64,000 nt of DNA. Origin: Eubacterium sp. GTDB taxonomy: Bacteria; Bacillota; Clostridia; Lachnospirales; Lachnospiraceae. Each line of letters starts with the position of its first letter. Positions within the stretch are counted from its first letter, which is position 1. Under the pieces are notes generated by a model, which was not told the origin of the DNA, did no database searches, and saw only the letters and a list, made by a program, of their open reading frames with translations. The translations under genes and the position numbers were made by a program. The DNA lies in assembly GCA_017619835.1 (NCBI GenBank), contig JAFZRN010000025.1, forward strand, positions 119,657 to 183,656, given 5' to 3'. Below, piece after piece: positions 31,691 to 40,507 of this stretch.

Positions 31691-33901
31691 ATGGAAATCA
31701 TAAAAACAATCGATTACGAAGAAGAAATGGGGCAGGACTATGTCGATTACGCCATGTCGGTAATCACAGAGCGTGCCCTTCCTGATGTAAAGGACGGCCT
31801 GAAGCCGGTTCAGAGGAGAATCATTTACTCGCTTTCCGAACTTACAAAGTCAGACAGCCCGCATCGTAAATGTGCCCGTATCGTCGGCGATACAATGGGT
31901 AAATATCATCCTCACGGAGACAGCTCGATCTATGAGGGTCTTGTTAATCTGGCCCAGAACTGGAAGCTTCCGATCCCGCTTGTAGATCCTCACGGGAATT
32001 TCGGTGATGTGTCCGGTTCCGGTGCAGCTGCCATGCGTTATACCGAGGCAAGGATATCCCAGTATGCAGAGGAAGGACTTAAGGATCTTAAATACTGCGA
32101 GTTCATGCCGAATTTTGATGGTACCGAAAATGAGCCGGTTCATATACCATTCTTAGTACCTAACATGCTGACGTCAGGTGCTACCGGTATCGCGGTTGGT
32201 ATGGCAACGAATATTCCGACTCATAACCTGGAGGAGATCGCTGATGCTGAGATAGCTTATATCGAGAATCCGAAGATATCTACCGAAGAGCTTCTTGATA
32301 TAGTTAAGGGTCCCGACTTTGCAACAGGCGGAATCATAAATGTCGATAAGGAAACTCTGCTTCAGATATATGAGACCGGTCTCGGAAGGATAAAGGTCCG
32401 CGGAAAGGTAGAAGTAAGGGATGCGGGAAGAGGACGTAAGTCGATCTGTGTCACCGAGATACCATTTACCATGATAGGCGGAACCGAGAAGTTCCTTAAT
32501 ACGGTTGCAGACCTTGTAAGGCAGGGCAAGCTTCCGGCGGTCGTTGATATAGCCGACAGAGGTGATAAAGACGGGGAGTGCCTTGCTATAGATGTTAAGA
32601 AGGGCACCACCGATGAAGAGATAGAAAAGATACTCAATCTTCTTTATAAGAAGGCAGGTTTAGAGGACACCTACAGTGTTAACATGAACTGTATCTATAA
32701 CAAGAAGCCCGAGGTCATGGGCTTAAAGAGAGTTCTCGAAACCTATACGGAATATAAGTGGGAAGTTTATACAGCCAAGTACGAGAGACTTCTTGCCGAG
32801 CAAAAGGACGTCCGAGAGGTTAAGAGCGGACTTCTCGAGGCTGTAGATGTCATCGATCTTATCATCGAGATACTGCGCGGTTCCTCGACTACGAAAGAAG
32901 CCAAGGAATGCCTCATGTATGGTAAGACCGAGAATATCAAGTTCAGATATAAGGGCTCGATCGCTGATGCACAGGAGCTTCATTTTACTGAAAAGCAGAC
33001 GGATGCGATACTTGCTATGAGACTCCAGAAGCTTATCGGTCTCGAGGTTGATATCCTTATGAAGGAGCTGGAAGAGGCTGAGAAGAAGATCTCCAAGTAT
33101 GAGAAGCTTCTTAAGTCAAAGGCTGCAATGAAGAAGCAGATGATCACCGATATCGAGGACCTTAAGAAGAGATATGCGATCCCACGTAAGTCCAAGATCG
33201 AATCCCTGGGCGAGATCGAGATCGAAAAAGAGCAGGTTGTTGCTACAGAAGAGACCGTGCTTCTTGACCGCTTCTTCTATATCAAGTCAGCTCCGAGAAA
33301 TGTCTTCGAAAAGAATCAGGATATCGCAAGGAAGTTTGATCTCAATGTTATGTCAACCGACCGTATCGCGATATTCGACAGTGAGGGTATGGTACATATC
33401 ATCAAGGTTTCCGATATCCTTAAGAAGCAGACGAAGAAGGATAAGAAGTTCAGGATCAATGATAAGGGAATCCAGATATTTGAATTCTGTGGCATGAGCC
33501 ATACAGCAGATGTTGTTGCTATGATGAATGTTGCCGATATGACAGAATCCCAGAACCTTGTATTTGTTACTGTCGAAGGTAAGGCTAAACGTGCAAGCTC
33601 AGCACTCTTTGATACATCACGTAAGACCTCGCAGGCAATGAAGGCAAACATTGTTTATGTAGGTTACGAAGCTGAGTATGTTGTGGCTGAGACCGAGAAC
33701 GGTTATTCGATAAAGGTACGTTCCGATGAGCTGCCTGTTCAGGGTAAGGGCGCCGGAGGCGTAACACTTATATCCTTAAGACGTGGCGACCATGTTGTAA
33801 ATGCCATCTCAGCCGGAAATGATACCGAGTTCAGTGGCATAAAGCTGTCCGACATGAAAGCAGTTAAACGTGGCGGAAAAGGAAACAAGAAAGGTAAATA
33901 A
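31691..33901 (+). CDS. parC: type II topoisomerase subunit A (ParC/GyrA family)
   Basis: 736 residues. The N-terminal breakage-reunion domain is complete: LKPVQRRIIYSL, the winged-helix segment KCARIVGDTMGKYHPHGDSS and the catalytic tyrosine in AAAMRYTEARIS (near 120). The GNFGDVSGSG motif is unlike the usual GNFGS-x-DGD. A coiled coil (KEQMITDIEDLKKRY-like, about 430-500) and a short beta-pinwheel C-terminal domain follow. The GyrA box (QRRGGKG) is not present inside the C-terminal domain, though a KRGGKG sequence occurs at the extreme C-terminus. Short length and the missing box favour a topoisomerase IV/decatenase type over gyrase, but the A-before-B gene order is unusual and gyrase cannot be excluded. 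Subunit B follows after 25 bp. Confidence 0.8.
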   Translation: MEIIKTIDYEEEMGQDYVDYAMSVITERALPDVKDGLKPVQRRIIYSLSELTKSDSPHRKCARIVGDTMGKYHPHGDSSIYEGLVNLAQNWKLPIPLVDPHGNFGDVSGSGAAAMRYTEARISQYAEEGLKDLKYCEFMPNFDGTENEPVHIPFLVPNMLTSGATGIAVGMATNIPTHNLEEIADAEIAYIENPKISTEELLDIVKGPDFATGGIINVDKETLLQIYETGLGRIKVRGKVEVRDAGRGRKSICVTEIPFTMIGGTEKFLNTVADLVRQGKLPAVVDIADRGDKDGECLAIDVKKGTTDEEIEKILNLLYKKAGLEDTYSVNMNCIYNKKPEVMGLKRVLETYTEYKWEVYTAKYERLLAEQKDVREVKSGLLEAVDVIDLIIEILRGSSTTKEAKECLMYGKTENIKFRYKGSIADAQELHFTEKQTDAILAMRLQKLIGLEVDILMKELEEAEKKISKYEKLLKSKAAMKKQMITDIEDLKKRYAIPRKSKIESLGEIEIEKEQVVATEETVLLDRFFYIKSAPRNVFEKNQDIARKFDLNVMSTDRIAIFDSEGMVHIIKVSDILKKQTKKDKKFRINDKGIQIFEFCGMSHTADVVAMMNVADMTESQNLVFVTVEGKAKRASSALFDTSRKTSQAMKANIVYVGYEAEYVVAETENGYSIKVRSDELPVQGKGAGGVTLISLRRGDHVVNAISAGNDTEFSGIKLSDMKAVKRGGKGNKKGK

Positions 33902-33926
33902 GCTAATACTTATTTAAGGAGATATT

Positions 33927-35846
33927 ATGTCGAAGAAAGTTGATGCATACGATTCCGAATCGATTAAGGTCTTAAAAGGTCTGGAGCCTGTAAGACTCAG
34001 ACCCGGTATGTACATCGGAAGCACCGGTCGTACGGGTCTTAACCATCTGGTTCAGGAGATAATAGATAATGCGGTAGATGAGCATCTGGCAGGATATTGC
34101 AAGAATATCTATGTGGCTCTTAATGAAGACGGCTCTGCAACCGTAGAGGATGACGGCCGTGGAATTCCCGTCGATCTTCATCCCACCGAGAAAAAGAGTG
34201 CGGAGCGAGTTGTCTTTACCGTGCTTCATTCGGGCGGAAAATTCAATGATTCCGTATATAAGATAAGCGGTGGTCTCCACGGTGTAGGTTCCGCCGTGGT
34301 TAACGCGCTCACAAAGAAGCTTATCGTTGATGTATACCGTGACGGAAATGTTTATCATGACTCCTATGAATACGGAAAGCCGAAAACAAAGCTTATAGAC
34401 GGACTTCTTCCCTGTGAGCCTGCGGTTCCGGCTAAGAAGACCGGTACAAGAGTAACTCTCTATCCGGATGATACGATATTTGAGACCGTTAAGTTTAAGT
34501 CCAGTGCGATCCGCCAGAGAATTAAGGAAACCTGCTATCTGAATCCGGAGCTTACGATAACATTTGAGAATAAGAGAGACGGATATCCGCCTGAAGTATT
34601 CCATCAGCCCGGCGGACTTACTGCATTTGTCGAAGACATTTCCAAAGATATGATAAAGACGTCGCCCATCGTTTCAATCAAAGGCGAGAAGAACGGGATT
34701 GAGGCGGACATCGTATTTGTCTGCACCGAGGATGGCGATGAAAATGTCATCGGTTTCACCAATAACATCACTAATCCCGAGGGCGGTACTCACGTTACCG
34801 GCTACAAGACGGCATTTGCGAAGATCATAAATAATTACGCGAGAAATGAGCTGGGCGTCCTTAAGGATAAGGACAGCAACCTGTCCGGCGCCGATATCAG
34901 GCAGGGCGTTCAGGCTATCGTTTCCGTGAAGCATCCGAATCCCCAGTTCGAGGGCCAGACCAAAACCAGGCTTTCCAATACCGATGTTACGCCTGCAGTT
35001 GATGCAATCATGCGTGAGCAGCTCACTGTTTACTTTGACCGTAACTATGAGGTCTTAAGGGATATCGTCGACAGAGCTGTCGAGACTGCCAAGGAAAAAG
35101 CGAAGAATAAGAATAAGGTGAATCTGAACAAGTTCTCCTTCGAGGGTAACGGAAAGCTTGTCCGTCAGGAGAGTAACGAGGCAGAGAAGTGTGAGATATT
35201 CATAGTCGAGGGTGATTCCGCCGGTGGCTCAGCTAAGTCTGCACGTAACAGAAAGTATCAGGCGATACTTCCTCTTCGCGGTAAGATCCTTAATGTTGAG
35301 AAGGTTCCGGTTGCAAAAGTGCTTGAGAATAAAGAGATCCAGGCCATGATAAACGCATTTGGCTGCGGTTTTTCTACAGGTTTTGGAAATGACTTCGATA
35401 TCTCGAAGCTTAATTATGACAAGATCATCATAATGACGGATGCCGATGTCGACGGTGCACATATCGCGACGCTGCTCCTTACCTTCTTCTATAGATTCTA
35501 CCCCGAGCTTATCACCGAGGGTCATATCTATATAGCAATCCCGCCTCTTTACAGAGTGGGCGAGGGTAAGAAGGCTAAGTATCTTTATTCAGATGAAGAG
35601 CTTGAAAAATACAGAAGCGAGCATAGAGGCAAGTTCCTTATCCAGAGATATAAAGGACTTGGTGAGATGGATGCAAGCCAGCTCTTCGAGACTACGATGG
35701 ATCCCGCCAACAGAGTATTAAAGCAGGTGATGATCGCAAGCCGTGCCGAAGCTTCCAGCATTACGAGCACCCTGATGGGTACCGAGGTCGCACCGCGCCG
35801 TAAATATATCGAAGAAAACTCAAAAGAAGCAAATATCGATTCATAA
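33927..35846 (+). CDS. parE: type II topoisomerase subunit B (ParE/GyrB family)
   Basis: 639 residues, complete. GHKL ATPase domain: EIIDNAVDEHLAGYC, DDGRGIPVDLHP, GGLHGVGSAVVNALT. Transducer domain: the QTKTRLSN lysine region. TOPRIM: IVEGDSAGGSAKSARNR, PLRGKILNVEK and IIMTDADVDGAHIATLL. C-terminal tail: LIQRYKGLGEMDASQLFETTMDP. ATP turnover in this subunit drives strand passage by the A2B2 enzyme. Names ParE and GyrB cannot be separated from sequence alone; I follow the reasoning for subunit A. It ends 6 bp before a palindromic repeat that separates it from convergent mtaB. Confidence 0.85.
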   Translation: MSKKVDAYDSESIKVLKGLEPVRLRPGMYIGSTGRTGLNHLVQEIIDNAVDEHLAGYCKNIYVALNEDGSATVEDDGRGIPVDLHPTEKKSAERVVFTVLHSGGKFNDSVYKISGGLHGVGSAVVNALTKKLIVDVYRDGNVYHDSYEYGKPKTKLIDGLLPCEPAVPAKKTGTRVTLYPDDTIFETVKFKSSAIRQRIKETCYLNPELTITFENKRDGYPPEVFHQPGGLTAFVEDISKDMIKTSPIVSIKGEKNGIEADIVFVCTEDGDENVIGFTNNITNPEGGTHVTGYKTAFAKIINNYARNELGVLKDKDSNLSGADIRQGVQAIVSVKHPNPQFEGQTKTRLSNTDVTPAVDAIMREQLTVYFDRNYEVLRDIVDRAVETAKEKAKNKNKVNLNKFSFEGNGKLVRQESNEAEKCEIFIVEGDSAGGSAKSARNRKYQAILPLRGKILNVEKVPVAKVLENKEIQAMINAFGCGFSTGFGNDFDISKLNYDKIIIMTDADVDGAHIATLLLTFFYRFYPELITEGHIYIAIPPLYRVGEGKKAKYLYSDEELEKYRSEHRGKFLIQRYKGLGEMDASQLFETTMDPANRVLKQVMIASRAEASSITSTLMGTEVAPRRKYIEENSKEANIDS

Positions 35847-35852
35847 ATCAAA

Positions 35853-35885
35853 ATGTGACAAACAGTTCAGATCTGTTTGTCACAT
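35853..35885. repeat. dispersed 33-bp palindrome family A, copy 2 (between convergent genes)
   Basis: A perfect 13-bp stem (ATGTGACAAACAG / CTGTTTGTCACAT) with loop TTCAGAT, identical to the copy at 44646-44678. TTTTT follows on the plus strand and TTTTG on the minus strand, so it can serve as a bidirectional terminator for parE and mtaB. Confidence 0.92.
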
Positions 35886-35890
35886 TTTTG

Positions 35891-37213
35891 CTAAAGAGTA
35901 TATTTTATTATCATATTGATATATTCATTCTCGGAATCAGCAGGGGGTAGGGCATCCACCGGTATATCCACCAGAACATATCTTTCGGTATGTCCCCGGT
36001 AATACTTCTTACCCTTTATCTCTACAACCTCTTCGATAAGTACATTCTGAGCCTCGCCCTTAAAGCTTTCTTCAAACTTCCGTTTGTTATTAGCGGTAAG
36101 CTCTAAAAGGTCATTGCTCCTTGAGGTCTTGACTCTTTCATCAACCTGGTTAGGCATCTTGTCTGCTACGGTACCTTTACGGCGGGAGTATTTGAAGATA
36201 TGCATCTCATAGAGATTAAGCTCTTCAAGATTCTTATAGGTCTCTTTAAAGTCTTCGTCGGTCTCACCCGGGAAGCCCACGATAACATCGGTAGTTATTG
36301 CCGGTCTGTCAAAGTAACTTCTTATCAGCTCACAGGCTGCTTTATATTCTTCGATGGTATATTTCCTGTTCATGGCCTTCAGAGTTTTATTACATGCGCT
36401 CTGAAGCGAGAGATGGAAGTGAGGGCAGAACTGAGGCAGCTTCGATACGGTATCCAGGAATTCCTTTGTAACGATACGAGGGTCCATTGAGCTCAGCCTT
36501 ATACGCTGGATACCTTCGATCTTTGAAAGCCTTTTTATAACATCTTTAAGTCCGAGACCGGAATCTTCATAAGCGGAGACATTTATTCCTGTAAGAATTA
36601 TCTCTTTTGTCCCATTCTTAGCAAGGGTATCGACCTCGGCGGTTATATCCATCAGCTTCTTACTTTTTATCCTGCCCCGGGCATAAGGGATTATGCAGTA
36701 GGAGCAGAACTCGTTGCAGCCGTCCTGGATCTTGACATAGGCCCGGGTATGAGTCTCAGGCTTATCGATTATAAGGTTTTCGAACTCATTTTCCTTATTA
36801 ACATCTATATAGTAGTCGCTGACTTTGCCGGTGCTGATATATTCATCAAGTATCCTTGCCACATCCTTTTTTCGGTTATTTCCGATTATAAGATCGATGG
36901 CGCCGTCCTCAAGCAGGCTGTCACCGGCAATCTGGACATAGCAGCCGGTCGCAGCGATAACGGCATCCGGATTCTGCTTGCGGAGCCTGTGGATGATCTG
37001 GCGGGACTTACGGTCGGCCATATTGGTAACGGAGCAGGTATTTATTATGCAAATGTCTGCCTGCCCGGAAACCGGCTCAGTAGCATCCGTCGCATCGGAC
37101 TGGACACATCCCTCGGCGAGAAGCGCTTCGAGCATCGCATCGGACTCGTACTGATTGACCTTGCAGCCCAGCGTATATAGTAATATTTTTTTACCTTTAA
37201 GGTTCGAATACAT
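35891..37213 (-). CDS. mtaB: tRNA t6A37 methylthiotransferase MtaB
   Basis: 440-aa radical-SAM enzyme that converts t6A to ms2t6A at position 37 of tRNAs reading ANN codons. Domains: UPF0004 (TLGCKVNQYESDAM, INTCSVTNMADRKSRQ, AATGCYVQ, giving the three Cys of the auxiliary cluster), radical SAM core with the CxxxCxxC motif in GCNEFCSYCIIPYARG, and a C-terminal TRAM domain. NQYES and the spacing match MtaB rather than MiaB or RimO. It is convergent with the topoisomerase genes and diverges from the HPr-like gene. Confidence 0.95.
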   Translation of the reverse strand: MYSNLKGKKILLYTLGCKVNQYESDAMLEALLAEGCVQSDATDATEPVSGQADICIINTCSVTNMADRKSRQIIHRLRKQNPDAVIAATGCYVQIAGDSLLEDGAIDLIIGNNRKKDVARILDEYISTGKVSDYYIDVNKENEFENLIIDKPETHTRAYVKIQDGCNEFCSYCIIPYARGRIKSKKLMDITAEVDTLAKNGTKEIILTGINVSAYEDSGLGLKDVIKRLSKIEGIQRIRLSSMDPRIVTKEFLDTVSKLPQFCPHFHLSLQSACNKTLKAMNRKYTIEEYKAACELIRSYFDRPAITTDVIVGFPGETDEDFKETYKNLEELNLYEMHIFKYSRRKGTVADKMPNQVDERVKTSRSNDLLELTANNKRKFEESFKGEAQNVLIEEVVEIKGKKYYRGHTERYVLVDIPVDALPPADSENEYINMIIKYTL

Positions 37214-37237
37214 TTTCAGATTAATCCTTTAAACATG

Positions 37238-37266
37238 TTGACTTTTTAACTAACACATTTTATCAT
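37238..37266 (+). promoter_or_regulatory. promoter of the HPr-like gene
   Basis: TTGACT (37238-37243), 17 bp, TATCAT (37261-37266); ATG at 37313 behind GGAGGAC. Confidence 0.65.
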
Positions 37267-37312
37267 TATATCGTATTATATTCAAAGACATTTTATTACG
37301 GAGGACATTAAT

Positions 37313-37546
37313 ATGACACAAGTTAAAGTATCACTTAATTCAATGGAAAAGGTTAAATCCTTTGTAAATGATATCAGCGGCTTTAAGGCTGACTTTGATC
37401 TTGTTTCCGGAAGATATGTAATCGACGCTAAGTCTATCATGGGTATCTTCAGTCTTGATCTTTCAAGCCCGATCCAGCTGAATATATATGCTGACCAGGA
37501 TGAGGATAAGATAATGGAGGCTATCAAGCCATACGTGGTTGAATAA
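37313..37546 (+). CDS. HPr-like protein lacking the phosphorylatable histidine
   Basis: 77 residues with the HPr fold pattern: VKVSLNSMEKVKSFVNDISG, then FDLVSGRYVIDAKSIMGIFS, then LDLSSPIQLNIYA. The segment after strand 1, where HPr has the GLHARPA active site with His15, reads NSMEKVKSF here, so there is no phospho-acceptor His. The Ser in KSIMGIFSL aligns with the regulatory Ser46 region. His-less HPr-like proteins are common in Clostridia and are probably regulatory (Crh-like) rather than PTS carriers; that role is inferred. It has its own promoter and is followed 5 bp later by a small membrane protein. Confidence 0.8.
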   Translation: MTQVKVSLNSMEKVKSFVNDISGFKADFDLVSGRYVIDAKSIMGIFSLDLSSPIQLNIYADQDEDKIMEAIKPYVVE

Positions 37547-37551
37547 ATATC

Positions 37552-38034
37552 ATGAAAAAAGGGAAACTTAATCCTGTTTTTATCATAATTGCCTGCTTTT
37601 TTATCTTCTTAAGATGTCTTGATCTGATGTCGGCTACCGGAAGACTTCTTCAGACCGGAGGAAGGGCTTCGATTGAGGAGCTTGTGGAGGGCTATCAGGA
37701 TGCGATTAATGCCGGAGATGCTAAGGCGTATCTTAAGCTTATTCCCAGAAGTGAGAGAACGAGAGAGGAAAAGCAGCATATTAAAGAAAAGATTGATGAA
37801 TATTCAGGTAATGATTATGAAATGAAGGTTGAGAGTACCGATACTCGTACCTTCAAAAGTATCATCAGTGATAATGCGAAGTTCGTTCTGCTGGATCCTG
37901 TTTTCTGTCCGATCATCTCTGAAAAGGACAGCGTAAAGGTCAGTATCAAAAAGGGTGATGAGTATTATTACGAGATGATCACGGTTTATAAGATTTATGG
38001 AAAATACTACCTGGATGATATGGATGTATATTAA
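37552..38034 (+). CDS. small membrane-anchored protein of unknown function
   Basis: 160 residues. The N-terminal hydrophobic helix (PVFIIIACFFIFLRCLDLM, about 9-27) may be an uncleaved anchor. The rest is a charged extracytoplasmic domain with the pattern IEELVEGYQDAINAGDAKAY, which resembles NTF2/DUF4878-like small lipoprotein domains that begin with a helix for 'extended use of a cavity'. That resemblance is weak and no family is claimed. The start codon lies 5 bp after the HPr-like stop, with a poor ribosome site (TTGAATAAAT), so translation may be coupled. Confidence 0.65.
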   Translation: MKKGKLNPVFIIIACFFIFLRCLDLMSATGRLLQTGGRASIEELVEGYQDAINAGDAKAYLKLIPRSERTREEKQHIKEKIDEYSGNDYEMKVESTDTRTFKSIISDNAKFVLLDPVFCPIISEKDSVKVSIKKGDEYYYEMITVYKIYGKYYLDDMDVY

Positions 38035-38040
38035 TAAAGT

Positions 38041-38070
38041 GGTGTGTTATGTAATTTTACTTGACACACC
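38041..38070. terminator. inverted repeat overlapping the ffh operon -35
   Basis: GGTGTGT (38041-38047) and ACACACC (38064-38070) with a 16-nt loop, then CTTTTGATTTT. This could be the terminator of the preceding gene. The right arm overlaps the -35 TTGACA, so termination and initiation sites are interlocked. Confidence 0.45.
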
Positions 38071-38089
38071 CTTTTGATTTTGTTATCAT
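38061..38089 (+). promoter_or_regulatory. promoter of the ylxM-ffh operon
   Basis: Perfect TTGACA (38061-38066), 17 bp, TATCAT (38084-38089) with an extended TGT ahead of the -10. Confidence 0.75.
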
Positions 38090-38122
38090 ATCCGATGTTG
38101 TAAAGGAGAAATACTTTGCACT

Positions 38123-38503
38123 ATGGATGAAAGATTAAGACAAACCCTGTTATATGATTTTTACGGTGAGCTGCTGAATGAACACCAGAAGAATGTCTAT
38201 TCGGCGGCAATCTTTGATGATATGTCATATTCCGAGCTTTCAAATGAGTTCGGATGCTCAAGACAGGCTGCCTTTGATCTTATCAGAAGAATTGATAAAA
38301 AGCTTGAGAATTTCGAGGCAAGACTCGGACTTCTTGCAAGATTTATGGATGCAAGAGAGAAAATGGATTCGTTAAGTGAGAGTATCCTCAGCGTAAAGCA
38401 GGGTATCAGCGAATCAGATCTCAGCAAAGAAGATAAAAAGAAGATAGATAAGGAGCTTTCCGGGATACTCGATATCACAAGGGAAGTATTCGATGAATTT
38501 TAA
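38123..38503 (+). CDS. ylxM: YlxM-family putative DNA-binding protein (UPF0122)
   Basis: 126 residues. A sigma-70 region 4-like helix-turn-helix is visible in LLNEHQKNVYSAAIFDDMSY, SELSNEFGCSRQAAFDLIRR; a coiled-coil tail follows. YlxM is almost always encoded just before ffh in Firmicutes, as here (12-bp gap), and is linked to the signal recognition particle pathway. In Streptococcus it modulates SRP activity. The start is ATG 38123 with AAGGAGAAA upstream. Confidence 0.92.
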   Translation: MDERLRQTLLYDFYGELLNEHQKNVYSAAIFDDMSYSELSNEFGCSRQAAFDLIRRIDKKLENFEARLGLLARFMDAREKMDSLSESILSVKQGISESDLSKEDKKKIDKELSGILDITREVFDEF

Positions 38504-38515
38504 GAGGATATATAG

Positions 38516-39871
38516 ATGGCATTTGACAGCTTAAGCGATAAGATGCAGGGCGTCTTTAAAAAACTTAAAAGCAAGGGCCGACTTGAAGAAGCTGATGTCA
38601 AAGAGGCGATGAAAGAAGTCAAGCGTGCACTTCTTGAGGCCGACGTTAATTTCAAGGTTGTTAAAGGCTTTGTTAATTCCGTAACCGAGAAAGCAATCGG
38701 CGAGGATGTTATGAAGGGACTTAATCCCGGTCAGATGGTTATCAAGATCGTTCGTGATGAGCTGGTAACTTTGATGGGATCCGAGATAGTCGAATTAAAA
38801 TGTCTTCCAAGCAATGAGCAGACTATTATCATGATGTGCGGTCTTCAGGGTGCAGGTAAGACGACCTCGATCGCAAAGCTTGCGGGACAGTTTAAGAATA
38901 AGGGTAAGAAACCGCTTCTGGTTGCCTGCGATATCTACAGGCCCGCCGCTATCGATCAGCTGAAGATCAACGGTGAGAAGGTGGGAGTTCCTGTTTTCGA
39001 AATGGGTACGGATCATAAGCCCGTTGAGATAGTTAAGGAAGCACTCGCATATGCACAGAAGAATAACCTGAATCTTATCTTTATAGATACAGCCGGCCGA
39101 CTTCATATAGATGAAGAGATGATGGCTGAGCTTAAAGATGTTAAGGAAAATGTCGACGTTACCTATACACTCCTGACAGTAGACTCGATGACAGGTCAGG
39201 ATGCGGTAAATGTTGCGAAGACATTTAACGAAGAGATAGGAATCGACGGAGTTGTACTTACAAAGCTGGATGGTGATACAAGAGGCGGTGCCGCACTTTC
39301 CATAAGGACAGTTACCGGAAAGCCGATAATGTACGCAGGTATGGGAGAAAAGCTTACGGACCTTGAGCCGTTCTATCCCGACCGTATGGCAAGCCGTATC
39401 CTCGGAATGGGTGATGTGGAGACTCTTATCGAGAAAGCTCAGGCAGCTATCGATGAAGAGCAGGCTGCAGCTATGGAGGAGAAGCTCCGTAAGGCGACAT
39501 TTGACTTTAACGATTTCCTTGCTCAGCTTGAGCAGGTTGAGAAGATGGGCGATATCAGCGATCTTATGAGCATGATCCCCGGAATGAACAAGAAGCTGGG
39601 GAATGTAGAGATCGATAATGACGCGATGAAGAAGCCGAGAGCGATCATCCAGTCCATGACGGCTGAGGAGAGAGCTAATCCGGATCTTATAAATGTAAGC
39701 CGTAAGAACCGTATCGCGAGAGGCTGCGGTATGGATATCTCTGAAGTTAACCGCTTCATGAAGCAGTTCGAGCAGTCCAGAAAGATGATGAAGCAGTTTT
39801 CTAACATGATGGGCGGCAAGGGAAGCAAGAAGCGTAGACGCGGCGGCTTCAAGATGCCCTTCGGATTCTAG
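38516..39871 (+). CDS. ffh: signal recognition particle protein Ffh (SRP54)
   Basis: 451 residues. N domain (about 1-85), G domain with MCGLQGAGKTTSIAKLAG (P-loop), DIYRPAAIDQLK, FIDTAGRLHIDEEM and TKLDGDTRGGAALS, then the Met-rich M domain (MSMIPGMNKKLGN, GCGMDISEVNRFMKQFEQSR and a basic GGKGSKKRRRGG tail) that binds 4.5S RNA and signal peptides. It targets nascent membrane and secreted proteins to FtsY and SecYEG. It is the second gene of the ylxM operon; rpsP follows after 78 bp. Confidence 0.97.
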   Translation: MAFDSLSDKMQGVFKKLKSKGRLEEADVKEAMKEVKRALLEADVNFKVVKGFVNSVTEKAIGEDVMKGLNPGQMVIKIVRDELVTLMGSEIVELKCLPSNEQTIIMMCGLQGAGKTTSIAKLAGQFKNKGKKPLLVACDIYRPAAIDQLKINGEKVGVPVFEMGTDHKPVEIVKEALAYAQKNNLNLIFIDTAGRLHIDEEMMAELKDVKENVDVTYTLLTVDSMTGQDAVNVAKTFNEEIGIDGVVLTKLDGDTRGGAALSIRTVTGKPIMYAGMGEKLTDLEPFYPDRMASRILGMGDVETLIEKAQAAIDEEQAAAMEEKLRKATFDFNDFLAQLEQVEKMGDISDLMSMIPGMNKKLGNVEIDNDAMKKPRAIIQSMTAEERANPDLINVSRKNRIARGCGMDISEVNRFMKQFEQSRKMMKQFSNMMGGKGSKKRRRGGFKMPFGF

Positions 39872-39949
39872 GGTCCGAAATGAATAAGTTAGTAACTTTT
39901 TAAAAGTTCATAATATATTATATTTTCTATAAAATGGAGGAATAGAAAA

Positions 39950-40195
39950 ATGGCAGTAAAAATCAGATTAAAGAGACTTGGTTACAAGAAGCACCCTGTT
40001 TACAGAGTTGTTGTAGCAGATTCAAGAACAGCAAGAGACGGTGCTGTAATCGACGAGATCGGTACATACGATCCCAATCAGAAGCCCAGTCAGTTTAAGG
40101 TAGATGAGGAAGCAACAAAGAATTGGCTCGCAAATGGCGCTCAGCCTACAGAAACTGTAGCAAGGCTCTTAAAGCAGGCAGGTATCGAGAAATAA
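39950..40195 (+). CDS. rpsP: 30S ribosomal protein S16
   Basis: 81 residues, normal length. Conserved [41 protein letters not shown] and the [11 protein letters not shown] tail are all present. S16 binds the 5' domain of 16S rRNA during early 30S assembly. It has a strong ribosome site (TGGAGGAATAG). The preceding 78-bp gap holds a small AACTTTTtAAAAGTT palindrome (39894-39909) and is AT-rich, so an internal promoter is possible. Confidence 0.97.
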   Translation: MAVKIRLKRLGYKKHPVYRVVVADSRTARDGAVIDEIGTYDPNQKPSQFKVDEEATKNWLANGAQPTETVARLLKQAGIEK

Positions 40196-40215
40196 GGATT
40201 CAAGGGAGGTAAGCG

Positions 40216-40443
40216 ATGAAGGAATTAGTTGAACTTATTGCAAAATCTCTTGTCGATAATCCTGATGGCGTAGTTGTTAAGGAAACCCTTGACGGTGATG
40301 TGACCACTCTTGAACTTTCCGTAGCTCCCGAGGATATGGGAAAGGTTATCGGAAAAGGTGGTAGGATCGCCAAGGCTATAAGAACAGTTGTTAAGGCTGC
40401 AGCTTCCAAGGGCGACAATAAGGTTGTTGTAGATATCAGATAG
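40216..40443 (+). CDS. khpA: KH-domain RNA-binding protein KhpA
   Basis: 75-aa single KH domain. The GxxG loop is GKGG in VIGKGGRIAKAIRTVVKAAA. KhpA (YlqC) pairs with KhpB/EloR/Jag in Firmicutes and affects cell elongation and small-RNA binding. The position between rpsP and rimM is conserved across the phylum. The ribosome site is AAGGGAGG. The predicted hairpin at 40452-40480 separates it from rimM. Confidence 0.93.
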   Translation: MKELVELIAKSLVDNPDGVVVKETLDGDVTTLELSVAPEDMGKVIGKGGRIAKAIRTVVKAAASKGDNKVVVDIR

Positions 40444-40451
40444 ACTTTAAC

Positions 40452-40480
40452 TGGGTGTCAAAATGAATTTTTGGCACCCA
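40452..40480 (+). promoter_or_regulatory. intercistronic hairpin between khpA and rimM
   Basis: TGGGTGTCAAAA and TTTTGGCACCCA form a 12-bp stem with one G-U pair and a 5-nt loop. No T-run follows, so it is more likely an RNA-processing or attenuating structure within the operon than a full terminator. Confidence 0.6.
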
Positions 40481-40507
40481 TATCATTATATTTAAGTGAG
40501 AGAGTAT

